Source: Cyclobacteriaceae bacterium (GTDB lineage Bacteria > Bacteroidota > Bacteroidia > Cytophagales > Cyclobacteriaceae). From it: a stretch of 55,428 nucleotides of DNA. Where the stretch lies: positions 1 to 55,428 of the forward strand of contig JANXYC010000185.1 in the NCBI GenBank assembly GCA_025350305.1, in the 5' to 3' direction. The notes beneath the pieces are model-generated. The model was not told where the DNA came from, ran no database searches, and worked only from the letters and a program-made list of their open reading frames with translations. Shown here piece by piece: positions 19,354 to 28,531 of this stretch. Numbering within the stretch: position 1 is the stretch's first letter; each line of letters starts with the position of its first letter. The position numbers were made by a program, and so were the translations under genes.

Positions 19354-20515
19354 AACGTTGCTTGCCATTGACAGACTTTTCTGGCTGCCGCATCGCCTTG
19401 TTGAACTTCTGTTTCAGACAGTTGGTACCATCAACCCAACTCCCGTCGATCACATACTGGTTATTAAATTCATGGGGATTGGCAGCCTCATCCGGCTAGC
19501 CGCTCTCTGCGAAGAACATCACATTGACAAAAATAAGGTTACTTTATTGACCCTTGCCTCCAATCATGAATTGTGTCAACTTATAGGATTCAATAATCCT
19601 TTGCTCGTGCGAACAAATAACATTATCCAATTTTCAAAAGATTGTTGGAACATCTTGTTTTCCATCAGATCAAGTAAGCTGGCAGTAATTATTGACTACG
19701 AACGCTGCTCGCATGCGGTTGGGCTATATCGCAACTTGCTGACATTGAGGGGGCGTTGTAAATCCATTTCGTTCGAACCTAAACGAATGATCTCATCCGG
19801 CAAACAAATTGTTTATCCAGTCGGTCAAATTACCCAAGAGGAATTGTTCATGCGGGGAATTGACTTGATGCCCACCACACGGAGCGCATGTTTTACTCAG
19901 GAAACGATTGCCGTTCATTCGAGCAAGATCCTTATCAACATCAATGCAAGCAACTATCTCCTGGCAAGGCGTTATCCGATAGCATCCTTTGCTGAAGTGA
20001 TCCGGTTGCTCCATACCTGGGATCCTCATCTTGAGTTTTATCTTACGGGTTCTGCAGCTGAGACAAACTACGTAGCCGGGTTGGTAAAAAAATTACACAA
20101 CCTTCCCGTTCATGATGTTTCAGGAAAATGGAACCTAGAGAAATTGTGGACAGAACTATCGGACTGTGCCCTTTTCATTACCGGCGACTCCGGGCCGTTG
20201 CACCTTGCCGCGTACCTTCATGTGCCTACGATCGCCATCTGGGGACCAACCCAACCCAGTCATTTCGGATACATCGATAAAAATCAAATGCACTCCCACT
20301 CGCTGAATTTGCCTTGCTCCCCTTGCTTCAAACATCCAGACTCCCGTCCTGCCCGCGCCTGCAAAGGTCAAATAGACTGTCTGAAAAACCTGATTCCATT
20401 GCACGTGTTTGAAAGGGCTATCCTCATTCTTTCCACTCAAACTTTCTCGCGTCGTATTCGGTGTCCAGCAACAAGAGTCGAACGCATAATGGTCGAACCG
20501 CTGCTAACGACTTGA
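19331..20515 (+). CDS. Glycosyltransferase family 9 (heptosyltransferase-like)
   Basis: A 394-aa GT-B enzyme of the ADP-heptose:LPS heptosyltransferase family. The N-terminal strand ILVIKFMGIGSLIRL (around residue 41 of this start) and the C-terminal donor-site motif FITGDSGPLHLAAYLHVPTI followed by IWGPTQPSHFG are diagnostic. A Cys-rich tail segment, LPCSPCFKHPDSRPARAC, is also common in the family. The start is not certain: ATGs at 19331 and 19337 both fit, overlapping the methyltransferase gene by 23 or 17 bp. It probably adds a core sugar or begins the glycan. Confidence 0.88.
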   Translation: MVMKISGKTLLAIDRLFWLPHRLVELLFQTVGTINPTPVDHILVIKFMGIGSLIRLAALCEEHHIDKNKVTLLTLASNHELCQLIGFNNPLLVRTNNIIQFSKDCWNILFSIRSSKLAVIIDYERCSHAVGLYRNLLTLRGRCKSISFEPKRMISSGKQIVYPVGQITQEELFMRGIDLMPTTRSACFTQETIAVHSSKILININASNYLLARRYPIASFAEVIRLLHTWDPHLEFYLTGSAAETNYVAGLVKKLHNLPVHDVSGKWNLEKLWTELSDCALFITGDSGPLHLAAYLHVPTIAIWGPTQPSHFGYIDKNQMHSHSLNLPCSPCFKHPDSRPARACKGQIDCLKNLIPLHVFERAILILSTQTFSRRIRCPATRVERIMVEPLLTT

Positions 20516-20516
20516 C

Positions 20517-21797
20517 GTGAGACGAATCACCGAATATCTGTTGCTGGTTGTACTTACCTTCTTTCTAGTCATGAAGGGGATCGCGCCGGCATGGAATAAA
20601 GTGCACAGCGACTTTGCAAATTATTATGTGTCCGCTAAACTTGTGGTGGATGGCAACCCACTTGATAAACTTTATGACAATGAATGGTTCCAACACAAGA
20701 TCATGGAATACGGGATTGGCACTCTCGGAAAATTTTCGCCCTTCCCCCCGGTCACTTGCTGGATAATGTTACCGCTAACGTTCGTTGACACACTCACTGC
20801 GCAGCGTATTTTCATGTTTATCAACTTGATTTTTATCCTAATTGGAATCGTACTAATAAAAAAAATCACAGCATGGGAACCGATTCATTGCGCAATCCTT
20901 ATCCTGGGAGGAGGATTTAGTGTAGTAAATAATATTGCCTTTGGTCAGATCTATTGGGTCATGACTGTTTTTATGCTGTTTTTTTTAATGTTGGTCAAAA
21001 AAGGTTATCCAATACTTGCGGGATTTATTATCGGAATTTTTATTTCTTTGAAATATTTTCCCATCGTTTTTGTCGCTGGCTTTTTACTCGCTAGACTCAC
21101 TGAAAGACGATTGAATCCCATTTCTTTCACTAGTTTTTTTTCCACCGATGTCACGGTGGCCATCTCCTCGCTGATTACACTGCTCATCATTATTTATGCT
21201 GAATTTTCCTTCTTTGGAAGCTTCGTGATGAATCAATTTATCCATTCAGCATTCCTTCCCCACCTTGATGGGCGTCTCACCGGTCAGGGTCTTTATAGTT
21301 TTCAGTTTCAATCGTGGGACAATCTGTTCAGAAATATGTTTGTGCGAAGTGAGGAATTCAATCCGTTTCCGCTCATAGATTGGGCCGTAGGAAGAACCGT
21401 GTTGAAAACAGTTGTTATGCTGATCGTAACAGGGTTGATGTTCTTCGTTCTTTACCATTACAAGGATGCAGAGGTTCGTGTAAGAAGGGCTGTGTGCCTG
21501 GCTGTTCCAACGTTAACGGCCCTGGTCATTTTACCTGCATCGGCTACCTATCATTTTGCTTTGCTGATCATTCCACTCGCAATCATCATTGGTGAGCATC
21601 TGGTCGAAAGAAAATTTATAGCCATTTGCATCGCCCTCTATGGAATGATCGGATTCATTCCCTACGGCCTGGCATTTCAACTGGGCAGATCGTGGGGATT
21701 GCTTTTTGCGTACCCTCGATTGTGGCTTGTAAGCACACTTTATATCGTTATAATTTTTGGTTTGATTAAAAGGAAAGAATTGACTTTTGCTGCTTAA
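20517..21797 (+). CDS. GT87/DUF2029-family membrane glycosyltransferase
   Basis: A 426-aa protein with about ten hydrophobic segments. The first periplasmic loop carries the GT87-type sequence SDFANYYVSAKLVVDGNPLDKLYD, where the Asp after the first membrane segment is the expected catalytic residue of polyprenyl-phosphate-dependent GT-C enzymes. The start is a GTG at 20517, two bases after the preceding stop; the first internal ATG would remove the first membrane segment. It likely adds a mannose-like sugar to the glycan on the periplasmic side. Confidence 0.82.
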   Translation: MRRITEYLLLVVLTFFLVMKGIAPAWNKVHSDFANYYVSAKLVVDGNPLDKLYDNEWFQHKIMEYGIGTLGKFSPFPPVTCWIMLPLTFVDTLTAQRIFMFINLIFILIGIVLIKKITAWEPIHCAILILGGGFSVVNNIAFGQIYWVMTVFMLFFLMLVKKGYPILAGFIIGIFISLKYFPIVFVAGFLLARLTERRLNPISFTSFFSTDVTVAISSLITLLIIIYAEFSFFGSFVMNQFIHSAFLPHLDGRLTGQGLYSFQFQSWDNLFRNMFVRSEEFNPFPLIDWAVGRTVLKTVVMLIVTGLMFFVLYHYKDAEVRVRRAVCLAVPTLTALVILPASATYHFALLIIPLAIIIGEHLVERKFIAICIALYGMIGFIPYGLAFQLGRSWGLLFAYPRLWLVSTLYIVIIFGLIKRKELTFAA

Positions 21798-21876
21798 GCC
21801 GTAATTTTAATCATCGAAGCATACAAACCACCCTTCGTTTCGCCATAAAAAATTATCGACACGTGCTGACGAAGGA

Positions 21877-23055
21877 ATGAGTAGCCCGTTCACCATTACT
21901 GTGAGGAGATTACATTTAATTGCCATCGGTGGAGCGGCACGTCTACTGGCCGCTCTCAGCAGTGTAATAATCTCAATTATCATCGTCCGTACGCAGACAT
22001 CTGCTCTTTGGGGTGAAGTTGTACCCTATATGCTCATTATTGAATTTAGTTTCGCCGTCATTGGTTGGGGTGCACTACCCTACCTGGTCCAGGAGTTCAG
22101 TCTACACCCGCATCAGGTAAAATCCAATTGGAATCGGGTAACTTTTTCCAGAAGCTGGCTTCTGCTCATCCTTTGGGTTTCGATCCTTTTTCTTTCTTTT
22201 TCTTCAGCTATAAAAATCTATTTGATTATTTGGGCCTCTGGACGCTATGTCTTTCAGAGTTTTGAGCCCATTGTGCAGGTAGAGCGAAACTTTCTCTTTT
22301 CTATTCTGATGGAAGTAAGCGCCATGCTCTTGATTACCATTCCAATTGTTCTTGCAAAAGCGCCATTGAAGGTGGACACCATTGTCTTTCTCTTTTCCGC
22401 CAGTATGGTATGGAGAGCCTGTCTTTCTGCTATTTTTTTTCGAAAATGGATATCGTACCGTCTTCCTGATCTGTTATATCTCAGAGAAGCTTTTCCCTTC
22501 TTTTTACTAACCGTCAGCAGTATGTTGCAACAGCGAACTGATCTCTACTGCGTGGCTTATTTTCTTAACGATCAGGATACAGCCGTTTATCAGGTATATT
22601 TTAACTTTTTGATTTTCTGTCAATTTTTAAGCAGCCTTTTGCTAAGCCCATTCGCTAAAAATATTTTTCGCCTCCCCCCGCAGTCATTGAGAAAACTCGA
22701 ACAAAAATTCATTCTGATTGGAATTCCGCTAACGTTGGCAAGTGTCGCGGCCATTTGGGCAATGATCCGATACTTTTACCATTTTGAGCTTTCCTGGTTC
22801 ATGTATATCATGGGCTACTTTTACATATTGATGTTTTACCTGTACCTGCTTCGAAATTATGAGATGGGTAAGGCGTACCGACAGTCGACCGTGGCCTTTT
22901 ACGGTTTCGTGGGCAGTGCTGTGAACCTCGTTCTTTGCATACTCTTAATACCTCGTTTTGGGAAAGAAGGTGCACTGCTGGCCGGTTCCGTTGCACAGGC
23001 TATAATTGTTTTGCTTTATTATCGGACCAATATTAATAAATATGGCAAGGGTTAG
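21877..23055 (+). CDS. Polysaccharide flippase (Wzx-like, MOP superfamily)
   Basis: A 392-aa multi-pass protein with 11-12 predicted membrane segments and an MOP-type N-terminus (RLLAALSSVIISIIIVRTQT). Its role would be to flip lipid-linked repeat units from cytoplasm to periplasm for the Wzy and WaaL proteins. It is the one gene of the plus-strand run preceded by a clear gap (79 bp). The call rests on topology, the PF01943-like N-terminal pattern and context. Confidence 0.8.
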   Translation: MSSPFTITVRRLHLIAIGGAARLLAALSSVIISIIIVRTQTSALWGEVVPYMLIIEFSFAVIGWGALPYLVQEFSLHPHQVKSNWNRVTFSRSWLLLILWVSILFLSFSSAIKIYLIIWASGRYVFQSFEPIVQVERNFLFSILMEVSAMLLITIPIVLAKAPLKVDTIVFLFSASMVWRACLSAIFFRKWISYRLPDLLYLREAFPFFLLTVSSMLQQRTDLYCVAYFLNDQDTAVYQVYFNFLIFCQFLSSLLLSPFAKNIFRLPPQSLRKLEQKFILIGIPLTLASVAAIWAMIRYFYHFELSWFMYIMGYFYILMFYLYLLRNYEMGKAYRQSTVAFYGFVGSAVNLVLCILLIPRFGKEGALLAGSVAQAIIVLLYYRTNINKYGKG

Positions 23056-23920
23056 TGTCGTCACCTGCACCTACAACCGGGGCCACCTCATTGGCGAAAC
23101 AATCGCAAGTGTGCTGACACAAACTTTTCGCGATTTTGAATACATCATTGTCGACGATGGATCCGATGATAACACGGAAGAAGTTGTAAACTCCTTTAAC
23201 GATGAACGAATCAAATATTTTCAGCACGTCCGTACAAGGGGACACCTGAGTGTCCTGCGTAACTTTGCTCATACGAAATGTGACGGTGAATACATCGCTT
23301 ACGTAGACTCTGATGATCTTTGGGAAAAAGATAAGCTCGAAATACAACTGAATGTCCTCGGGAACAATCCCGTTATTGGGTTTTCGTTCACCGATATTGA
23401 AACATTCAATTATAAAGGTGTCATCCAAAGAAGCCTGTATAAAAAAAAAGGCGAATTTACAGGCAATGTCTTTTCTCAGATGCTGTGGAATAAGCTGATC
23501 ATTTGCCACACTACTTTGTTGATACGCAGATCATGTCTCGATAAGATCGGCCCCATGGACGAGACCATGCATTCTGGGGACCACGACCGGGTTTTCTATT
23601 TAAGTCGCTATTTCGATGCCTTTGTGGTATTCAGGCCATTAGTCCATGTCCGCAAACACCCTCAGAATTCGACAGGAGACCCCGTTCTGTCCCTTCAACT
23701 ACTGGAAGAACATCATAGGACTCTGCACAAACTTTACCATGAAAACCTTATTTCCACCCGGGAGTTTAAAAAAGCGTATGCCATAACCAGTTATTCATTT
23801 GGCATTCAGGTATTGGCAACAGGAAATTATCTCGCAGCACGCCAATACTTTTCCATATGTCTGGCCAATCGACCTTTTTATTGGAAAGCCTGGATTCGTA
23901 AAGCCCTTCTATCGAAGTAG
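23042..23920 (+). CDS. GT2 glycosyltransferase
   Basis: A 292-aa GT2 enzyme that starts at 23042 (MARVSVVTCTYNRGHLIGE), 14 bp inside the flippase gene; an in-frame ATG at 23006 lies deeper in that gene and adds a stretch unlike the family. DFEYIIVDDGSDDNTEEVV and AYVDSDDLWEKDKLE are the nucleotide and metal-binding motifs, and MHSGDHDRVFYLSR is the acceptor-side acidic motif. Its 3' end overlaps the 3' end of the convergent minus-strand gene by 12 bp. Confidence 0.92.
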   Translation: MARVSVVTCTYNRGHLIGETIASVLTQTFRDFEYIIVDDGSDDNTEEVVNSFNDERIKYFQHVRTRGHLSVLRNFAHTKCDGEYIAYVDSDDLWEKDKLEIQLNVLGNNPVIGFSFTDIETFNYKGVIQRSLYKKKGEFTGNVFSQMLWNKLIICHTTLLIRRSCLDKIGPMDETMHSGDHDRVFYLSRYFDAFVVFRPLVHVRKHPQNSTGDPVLSLQLLEEHHRTLHKLYHENLISTREFKKAYAITSYSFGIQVLATGNYLAARQYFSICLANRPFYWKAWIRKALLSK

Positions 23921-24913
23921 GTAGTCTGTTTTTAGCCCGCGGTCGTGCCTCCACTGAACATAGTATTGATGAACATGGGCGAGCGTTGCGGTTGACTCGA
24001 TTACAGTACGCGCTGAAACTACTTCATATATATGAATTCTGTGCATTCCCCGATCGACCGAATCTCTCCAAATTAATTCCCGGTATCTGATTACCCCCTT
24101 TGGTAATGGGTATAGAAATTGATCCGATACCTGATGATGAAGAGAGAAATTTTCTTTTTCGCGGATGTCTCTCATATGATTCTTCCCCAGTGCGTACACT
24201 TCACGATACCATTTTGTGTCAATCTCTGATATCACAACGCGCTTAAATTGCTCCACCTGTTGATTGGCCATACTTCCAATTCGAAGCGATCCCATATAAA
24301 ATTCTTCTCCCGCCGCCCCGTGCAAATCGGTCGGAAACATGTTTATTCTATCCCTATCTGAAACAGTAACGATGGAGACTGTACGAGGGATTGAGTATGC
24401 TATTCGAACTTGCTCATATAAATTACCCGGTAATTTTACATTACCTGCCCTCGGTATCTTTATTCCTTGATAAACAGTATTGACCCACTGGTGCCAGCGA
24501 CTGATAAAGTCATGTTCTCCGTGAATTCCTTCAAAAAAAAATACGGCCGCCATCCCAAGGGTTTTCTTTTCAATCTTATGAAACATTACCCGGGCAATAC
24601 TTTTTTTATCAGCCCCAAAATCACGCCACCTCGTGTTGGACTCAAAATCCGATTTTCCAAAATGCAAACAAATAGTTTCTTCCATTTCCGGAAGTTCGGC
24701 AACCGTTGTCTTCAGGTCACGAACAATTGCAACAACCAACGGCTTATACCCCAGCACCAAATGTGTTTTTGTTACTTCTACATACGATGTTGAATTTTTT
24801 GCCGTTAAGAAAACTCTCATTGATTCTTTCATGTCTTCCAATGAAAGACACAGGTATTCCTGCTGGATCGAAAGTCCCGTGAGTAGTTTTTTCAGTTGCC
24901 TTTTCAATATCAT
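23909..24913 (-). CDS. Flavin-reductase-like (FMN-binding split-barrel) protein
   Basis: A 334-aa protein on the minus strand inside an otherwise plus-strand cluster. Residues ~175-225 (PRTVSIVTVSDRDRINMFPTDLHGAAGEEFYMGSL) resemble the FMN-binding core of flavin reductase-like split barrels, which bind FMN and sometimes reduce it with NAD(P)H. The N-terminal ~165 residues have no motif I recognise. The 82-bp gap to the divergent radical SAM gene probably holds promoters for both. A redox partner role for the radical SAM proteins is a guess from position. The family call is moderate. Confidence 0.6.
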   Translation of the reverse strand: MILKRQLKKLLTGLSIQQEYLCLSLEDMKESMRVFLTAKNSTSYVEVTKTHLVLGYKPLVVAIVRDLKTTVAELPEMEETICLHFGKSDFESNTRWRDFGADKKSIARVMFHKIEKKTLGMAAVFFFEGIHGEHDFISRWHQWVNTVYQGIKIPRAGNVKLPGNLYEQVRIAYSIPRTVSIVTVSDRDRINMFPTDLHGAAGEEFYMGSLRIGSMANQQVEQFKRVVISEIDTKWYREVYALGKNHMRDIREKENFSLHHQVSDQFLYPLPKGVIRYRELIWRDSVDRGMHRIHIYEVVSARTVIESTATLAHVHQYYVQWRHDRGLKTDYLLR

Positions 24914-24994
24914 GTTTTAACTCAAAAAAACACCCTTCAAGTTACTTCCTTTTACTAACTTGGAACAACCGATCTTGCATACATTTCTTAATAC

Positions 24995-26506
24995 ATGCAT
25001 AAAGTTCTTCTCTTCAATCCGCGCAGTGCTCGCGCAAAACATCGAATCCCGAATTCTATTCTTCAGGTAGGGGCGTCCATTCATGGAAAGTATGATTATG
25101 TTTTGGTAGATGGTAATCTCGAGAAAGATCCATGGGTCACGATTAAGAATTATTTAGGCAGTGGTGAGTTTAAATTCTTCGGTTGCACAGTCATGCCTGG
25201 CCCGCAACTCAGGCAGGCTATTCCATTCACCAAACAGATACGACAGCAATTTCCGGATGTCACCACCATTTGGGGTGGGTATTTTGCTTCCAATCAATAT
25301 ACTTCAGTTATCAATTCTGGGTATGTCGATTATATCGTGTATGGCCAGGGGGATGAAGCATTCATTCAATTACTCGAGGCCCTTGATCGCAAGACATCCG
25401 TCGAATCGATTCAGAATTTGATTTTCAAAAAAGGACATCAAATTATCAAAACACCCCTGGCGGCGATACTTGATCAGGATAAATTGCCGCAGCTTCCGTA
25501 TGAACACCTGAATAAATATTATCCGATCCAACGCTATCTTGGGAAGACCTTCTTAGGCAATAAAACCGCTGCGTATCACTCCAGTATGGGCTGCCCCTTT
25601 ACCTGTTCATTTTGTGCAGTGGTACCGCTTTACAACGCTCGCTGGAAAGGAAAGTCGGCACCGTTGATTTATAAAGACATCAAGTACCTGATAGACACCT
25701 TTGACGCCGATGCTGTGGAATTTCATGACAATAATTTCTTTGTAAATGAAAAGCGGACAGTTGAATTCTCCAGCCTTATAAGATCCGAAAAAATCATTTG
25801 GTGGGGAGAAGGACGCATTGATACCGTTGACAAATACAAAGATGCATCGTTGGCACTGATGCGGGAGGCTGGATGTCGTATGATTTTCTTTGGTGCAGAG
25901 ACCAGCAACGATGAACTTTTGCAAAAAATGGACAAAGGCGGAACCCAAACCGCCGAGCAAATAAAGCGCTTTGCAGCCCGTTTAAAAAAATTTGATATTA
26001 TCCCTGAGTACTCGTTTGTGCTCGGGTTCCCTGCGGAAAACGAAGAGAAAGTCATGAATCAAATTAACCATGACATTGCATTCATTAAGGAGATAAAAGA
26101 GATCAATCCCGATACAGAAATTATTATTTATGTCTACAGCCCAGTACCCACCGAGGGTTCGGTTATGTACGAAACTGTGAAAAAATCCGGATTCAAGTTT
26201 CCGGAAAACCTGGAGGAATGGTTGGACCCGGCCTGGCAAAATTTCGACTTACGAAAAAATCCGCTTACACCATGGCTCACCCGTGAGATGATTGACAAAA
26301 TCCTTGGCTTCGAGACGGTGCTGAACGCCAGGTACCCCACCATTTCTGATTTTAAACTTACACCCATACAAAAAAAGGTTATGCGGTGGCTGTCCCACAT
26401 CCGCTATCGTACCAACTTTTTTCGTTTTCCTTATGAATTAAAGATGCTCCAAAAATTCTGGCTCAATTATCGTCAACCGGAAATTGAGGGTTTCTATGTC
26501 GAGTGA
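24995..26506 (+). CDS. B12-binding-domain radical SAM protein (second of two)
   Basis: A 503-aa protein with the same architecture as the one at 17067. A Rossmann-like N-terminal domain includes WGGYFASNQYTSVINSGYVDYIVYGQGDEAF. The radical SAM core has cluster ligands C200, C204 and C207 (MGCPFTCSFCAVV) and a later FFGAETSNDELLQKMDKGGT segment, and a C-terminal domain follows. No DxHxxG cobalamin motif was found. It is the first gene after the divergent promoter gap, and its stop overlaps the following methyltransferase start (TGATG). Confidence 0.9.
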   Translation: MHKVLLFNPRSARAKHRIPNSILQVGASIHGKYDYVLVDGNLEKDPWVTIKNYLGSGEFKFFGCTVMPGPQLRQAIPFTKQIRQQFPDVTTIWGGYFASNQYTSVINSGYVDYIVYGQGDEAFIQLLEALDRKTSVESIQNLIFKKGHQIIKTPLAAILDQDKLPQLPYEHLNKYYPIQRYLGKTFLGNKTAAYHSSMGCPFTCSFCAVVPLYNARWKGKSAPLIYKDIKYLIDTFDADAVEFHDNNFFVNEKRTVEFSSLIRSEKIIWWGEGRIDTVDKYKDASLALMREAGCRMIFFGAETSNDELLQKMDKGGTQTAEQIKRFAARLKKFDIIPEYSFVLGFPAENEEKVMNQINHDIAFIKEIKEINPDTEIIIYVYSPVPTEGSVMYETVKKSGFKFPENLEEWLDPAWQNFDLRKNPLTPWLTREMIDKILGFETVLNARYPTISDFKLTPIQKKVMRWLSHIRYRTNFFRFPYELKMLQKFWLNYRQPEIEGFYVE

Positions 26507-27171
26507 TGACTAGTCTATTCAGGAACATCCTACGGCCCCTCCCGCACCTGATACGATGGTACCTTTCTAAGAAGCGCTCATACCACTACCATGGGTTATT
26601 CATCGACATCACACCGGGGGTTTTTCATCCTGGACTTTTTTTTAGTACAAAAATGCTTTTGCAGTTTCTGGAGAAGCAACCTATTAAAGATGCTACGGTG
26701 TTGGAAATAGGAGCGGGAACCGGAATCATCTCCCTCTTGGCCGCCAAAATGGGCGCCAGGATAACGGCCACGGATATAAGTCAATTGGCCATTGAAAATA
26801 TCCGGCTTAACGCAAGAAAAAATAACCTACCACTTAACATTATCCAATCGAATTTATTTGAAAATCTTCCTGCTGAACAATTCGACTGGATTCTTGTCAA
26901 CCCTCCTTACTACGCAAAGCAACCTATGCGGGAGGAGGAGTTTGCCTGGTACTGTGGAGAGCACCATGAGTATTTCATCAAATTCTTCACGAGCCTACCC
27001 TCGTTCATAACAAGCAAGACCAATACGGTAATGGTACTTTCTGACGTCTGTAATCTTCCAGTAATTTTTAGAATTGGTTCTGAGCATAACTTTGAATTCG
27101 TCAAACTTTCTGAAAAAAATATTTGGGTGGACGGAAAAAATTACATTTTCCAAATTAAACAGATTGTGTAA
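26506..27171 (+). CDS. Class I methyltransferase with NPPY motif
   Basis: A 221-aa methyltransferase. Motif I is ATVLEIGAGTGIISLLAAKMG, and the post-I acidic loop is ITATDIS. The NPPY motif (DWILVNPPYYAKQP) is typical of enzymes that methylate planar nitrogen groups (HemK/RsmC/TrmN6 relatives). The ATG at 26506 shares a base with the previous stop; a GTG at 26503 is also in frame. Its target is unknown; position in the glycan cluster contrasts with the nucleic-acid or protein targets usual for NPPY enzymes. Confidence 0.85.
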   Translation: MTSLFRNILRPLPHLIRWYLSKKRSYHYHGLFIDITPGVFHPGLFFSTKMLLQFLEKQPIKDATVLEIGAGTGIISLLAAKMGARITATDISQLAIENIRLNARKNNLPLNIIQSNLFENLPAEQFDWILVNPPYYAKQPMREEEFAWYCGEHHEYFIKFFTSLPSFITSKTNTVMVLSDVCNLPVIFRIGSEHNFEFVKLSEKNIWVDGKNYIFQIKQIV

Positions 27172-27285
27172 GCCCGCGTAATGGGAATTATACATCGCGG
27201 GTCAGCGGATCTATTGGTTGCCCAGCCGCCAAAAAAGGCTCATCATGTATTAAAGATACCGAAAAGGGCAATCTGATCTACTCCA

Positions 27286-28395
27286 TCAGGCCGTAACCAG
27301 AACGGGAACACGTTCATGCCGTCCAAGCTCCTTCAGCAAACGCCCATGAGCCACAATCGCATCCCAAAACGTTTCCTTCATTTTGTAGGGAAGACCAAAC
27401 TCTTTGGCGGTCTCTTTTACGATCGCGGAAAGATGCCGGTAGTGAACATGGCAAACGTTGGGGAAGAGGTGGTGCTCCACCTGGAAGTTAAGCCCTCCTA
27501 CATACCAGGACAAAATTTTATTGCGGTGAGCGTAATTGGTCGTTGTGTACAACTGGTGAATGGCCCATGTATTTTCAAGATTCCCCTGATCATCGGGCAT
27601 AAAATAAGAGGTGCCTTCCACAACGTGCGCCGGTTGGAACACGATCGCTAAAATGAAGCCCGCAACATAATGCATCACGGTGAAGCCGATTAAAATTTGC
27701 CACCAGGCAAATGGCAGCAACACCAGGGGAAGCACAAAGATGTAGGTCACATACACTATTTTTGTAACCAGAAGGATGGCCCATTCCTTGCCGATGTTGG
27801 CTTTTTGTTTTTTTACAAATCCCTCACGCTGATATCTCGCCAGGCGAAAAAAATCTTTCCCCACAATCCATATAAACGTCATCAAGCCATATAGAAACCA
27901 GGCATAAATGTGCTGGAACCGGTGAAAGGGTTTCCATGGAGAATCAGGTGACATGCGTAATGCACCTCGGGGGCTGATATCCTCATCCACATCATAAATA
28001 TTCGTGTAGGTATGATGAAGCACGTTATGTTGTATTTTCCAGTTAAAGGCATTGGCCCCGACGAAATTGAGGGTATAACCCATAAAATCGTTGATCCAGG
28101 GTTTTGCAGAATAGGCCCCGTGGTTGGCATCGTGCATAATAGACAAACCAATTCCGGCCACACCCAGGCCCATAACAATACATAACAAGAGGTATCCCCA
28201 AAAGGCTGTTACAATACCTGCTAAGCTGATCCCATAAGGAATAAAAAACAACGTAAACATGAATAAGGTCTTTATGACCATCTCTCCATTGGCATTTCGG
28301 CTCAGGTTTCTGGTTTTGAAATAATTATTAACACGCTGACTCAGTGTGGTATAAAATTCCTGCTGTTGTGTTCCGAATTTGATTGCTTTAGTCAT
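27286..28395 (-). CDS. Membrane fatty-acid desaturase (acyl-lipid/acyl-CoA type)
   Basis: A 369-aa integral membrane di-iron desaturase. The three histidine boxes are complete: H88-x3-H92 (HDANH), H123-x3-H127-H128 (HNVLHH) and Q305-x2-H308-H309 (QVEHH). A Gln in place of the first His of box three is the signature of front-end (delta-5/delta-6-like) desaturases, but there is no fused cytochrome b5 domain, so electrons must come from a separate carrier. It is probably monocistronic with its own promoter box at 28459-28466. Confidence 0.92.
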   Translation of the reverse strand: MTKAIKFGTQQQEFYTTLSQRVNNYFKTRNLSRNANGEMVIKTLFMFTLFFIPYGISLAGIVTAFWGYLLLCIVMGLGVAGIGLSIMHDANHGAYSAKPWINDFMGYTLNFVGANAFNWKIQHNVLHHTYTNIYDVDEDISPRGALRMSPDSPWKPFHRFQHIYAWFLYGLMTFIWIVGKDFFRLARYQREGFVKKQKANIGKEWAILLVTKIVYVTYIFVLPLVLLPFAWWQILIGFTVMHYVAGFILAIVFQPAHVVEGTSYFMPDDQGNLENTWAIHQLYTTTNYAHRNKILSWYVGGLNFQVEHHLFPNVCHVHYRHLSAIVKETAKEFGLPYKMKETFWDAIVAHGRLLKELGRHERVPVLVTA

Positions 28396-28458
28396 GCATT
28401 AAAAGTTATTGCTGAAGACCCTTTCAGATTGTCGTAAGGAAAGGGCATAGGTTTTGTC

Positions 28459-28466
28459 AAATATAC
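28459..28466 (-). promoter_or_regulatory. Bacteroidota -7 promoter box for the desaturase gene
   Basis: The minus-strand octamer TATATTTG is an exact TAnnTTTG match, 63 nt upstream of the desaturase ATG, giving a leader of about 60 nt. No good -33 TTTG was found. Confidence 0.5.
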
Positions 28467-28531
28467 TGCTTTGAATTTTCATAACACACGTTAGGCATGA
28501 ATAGTAGTCACTTTTGTGCAGTTCATGAAAA

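Noticed and set aside
23033..23509. 158-aa minus-strand frame within the GT2 gene at 23042
   Set aside because: Antisense shadow; the plus frame has clear GT2 motifs.
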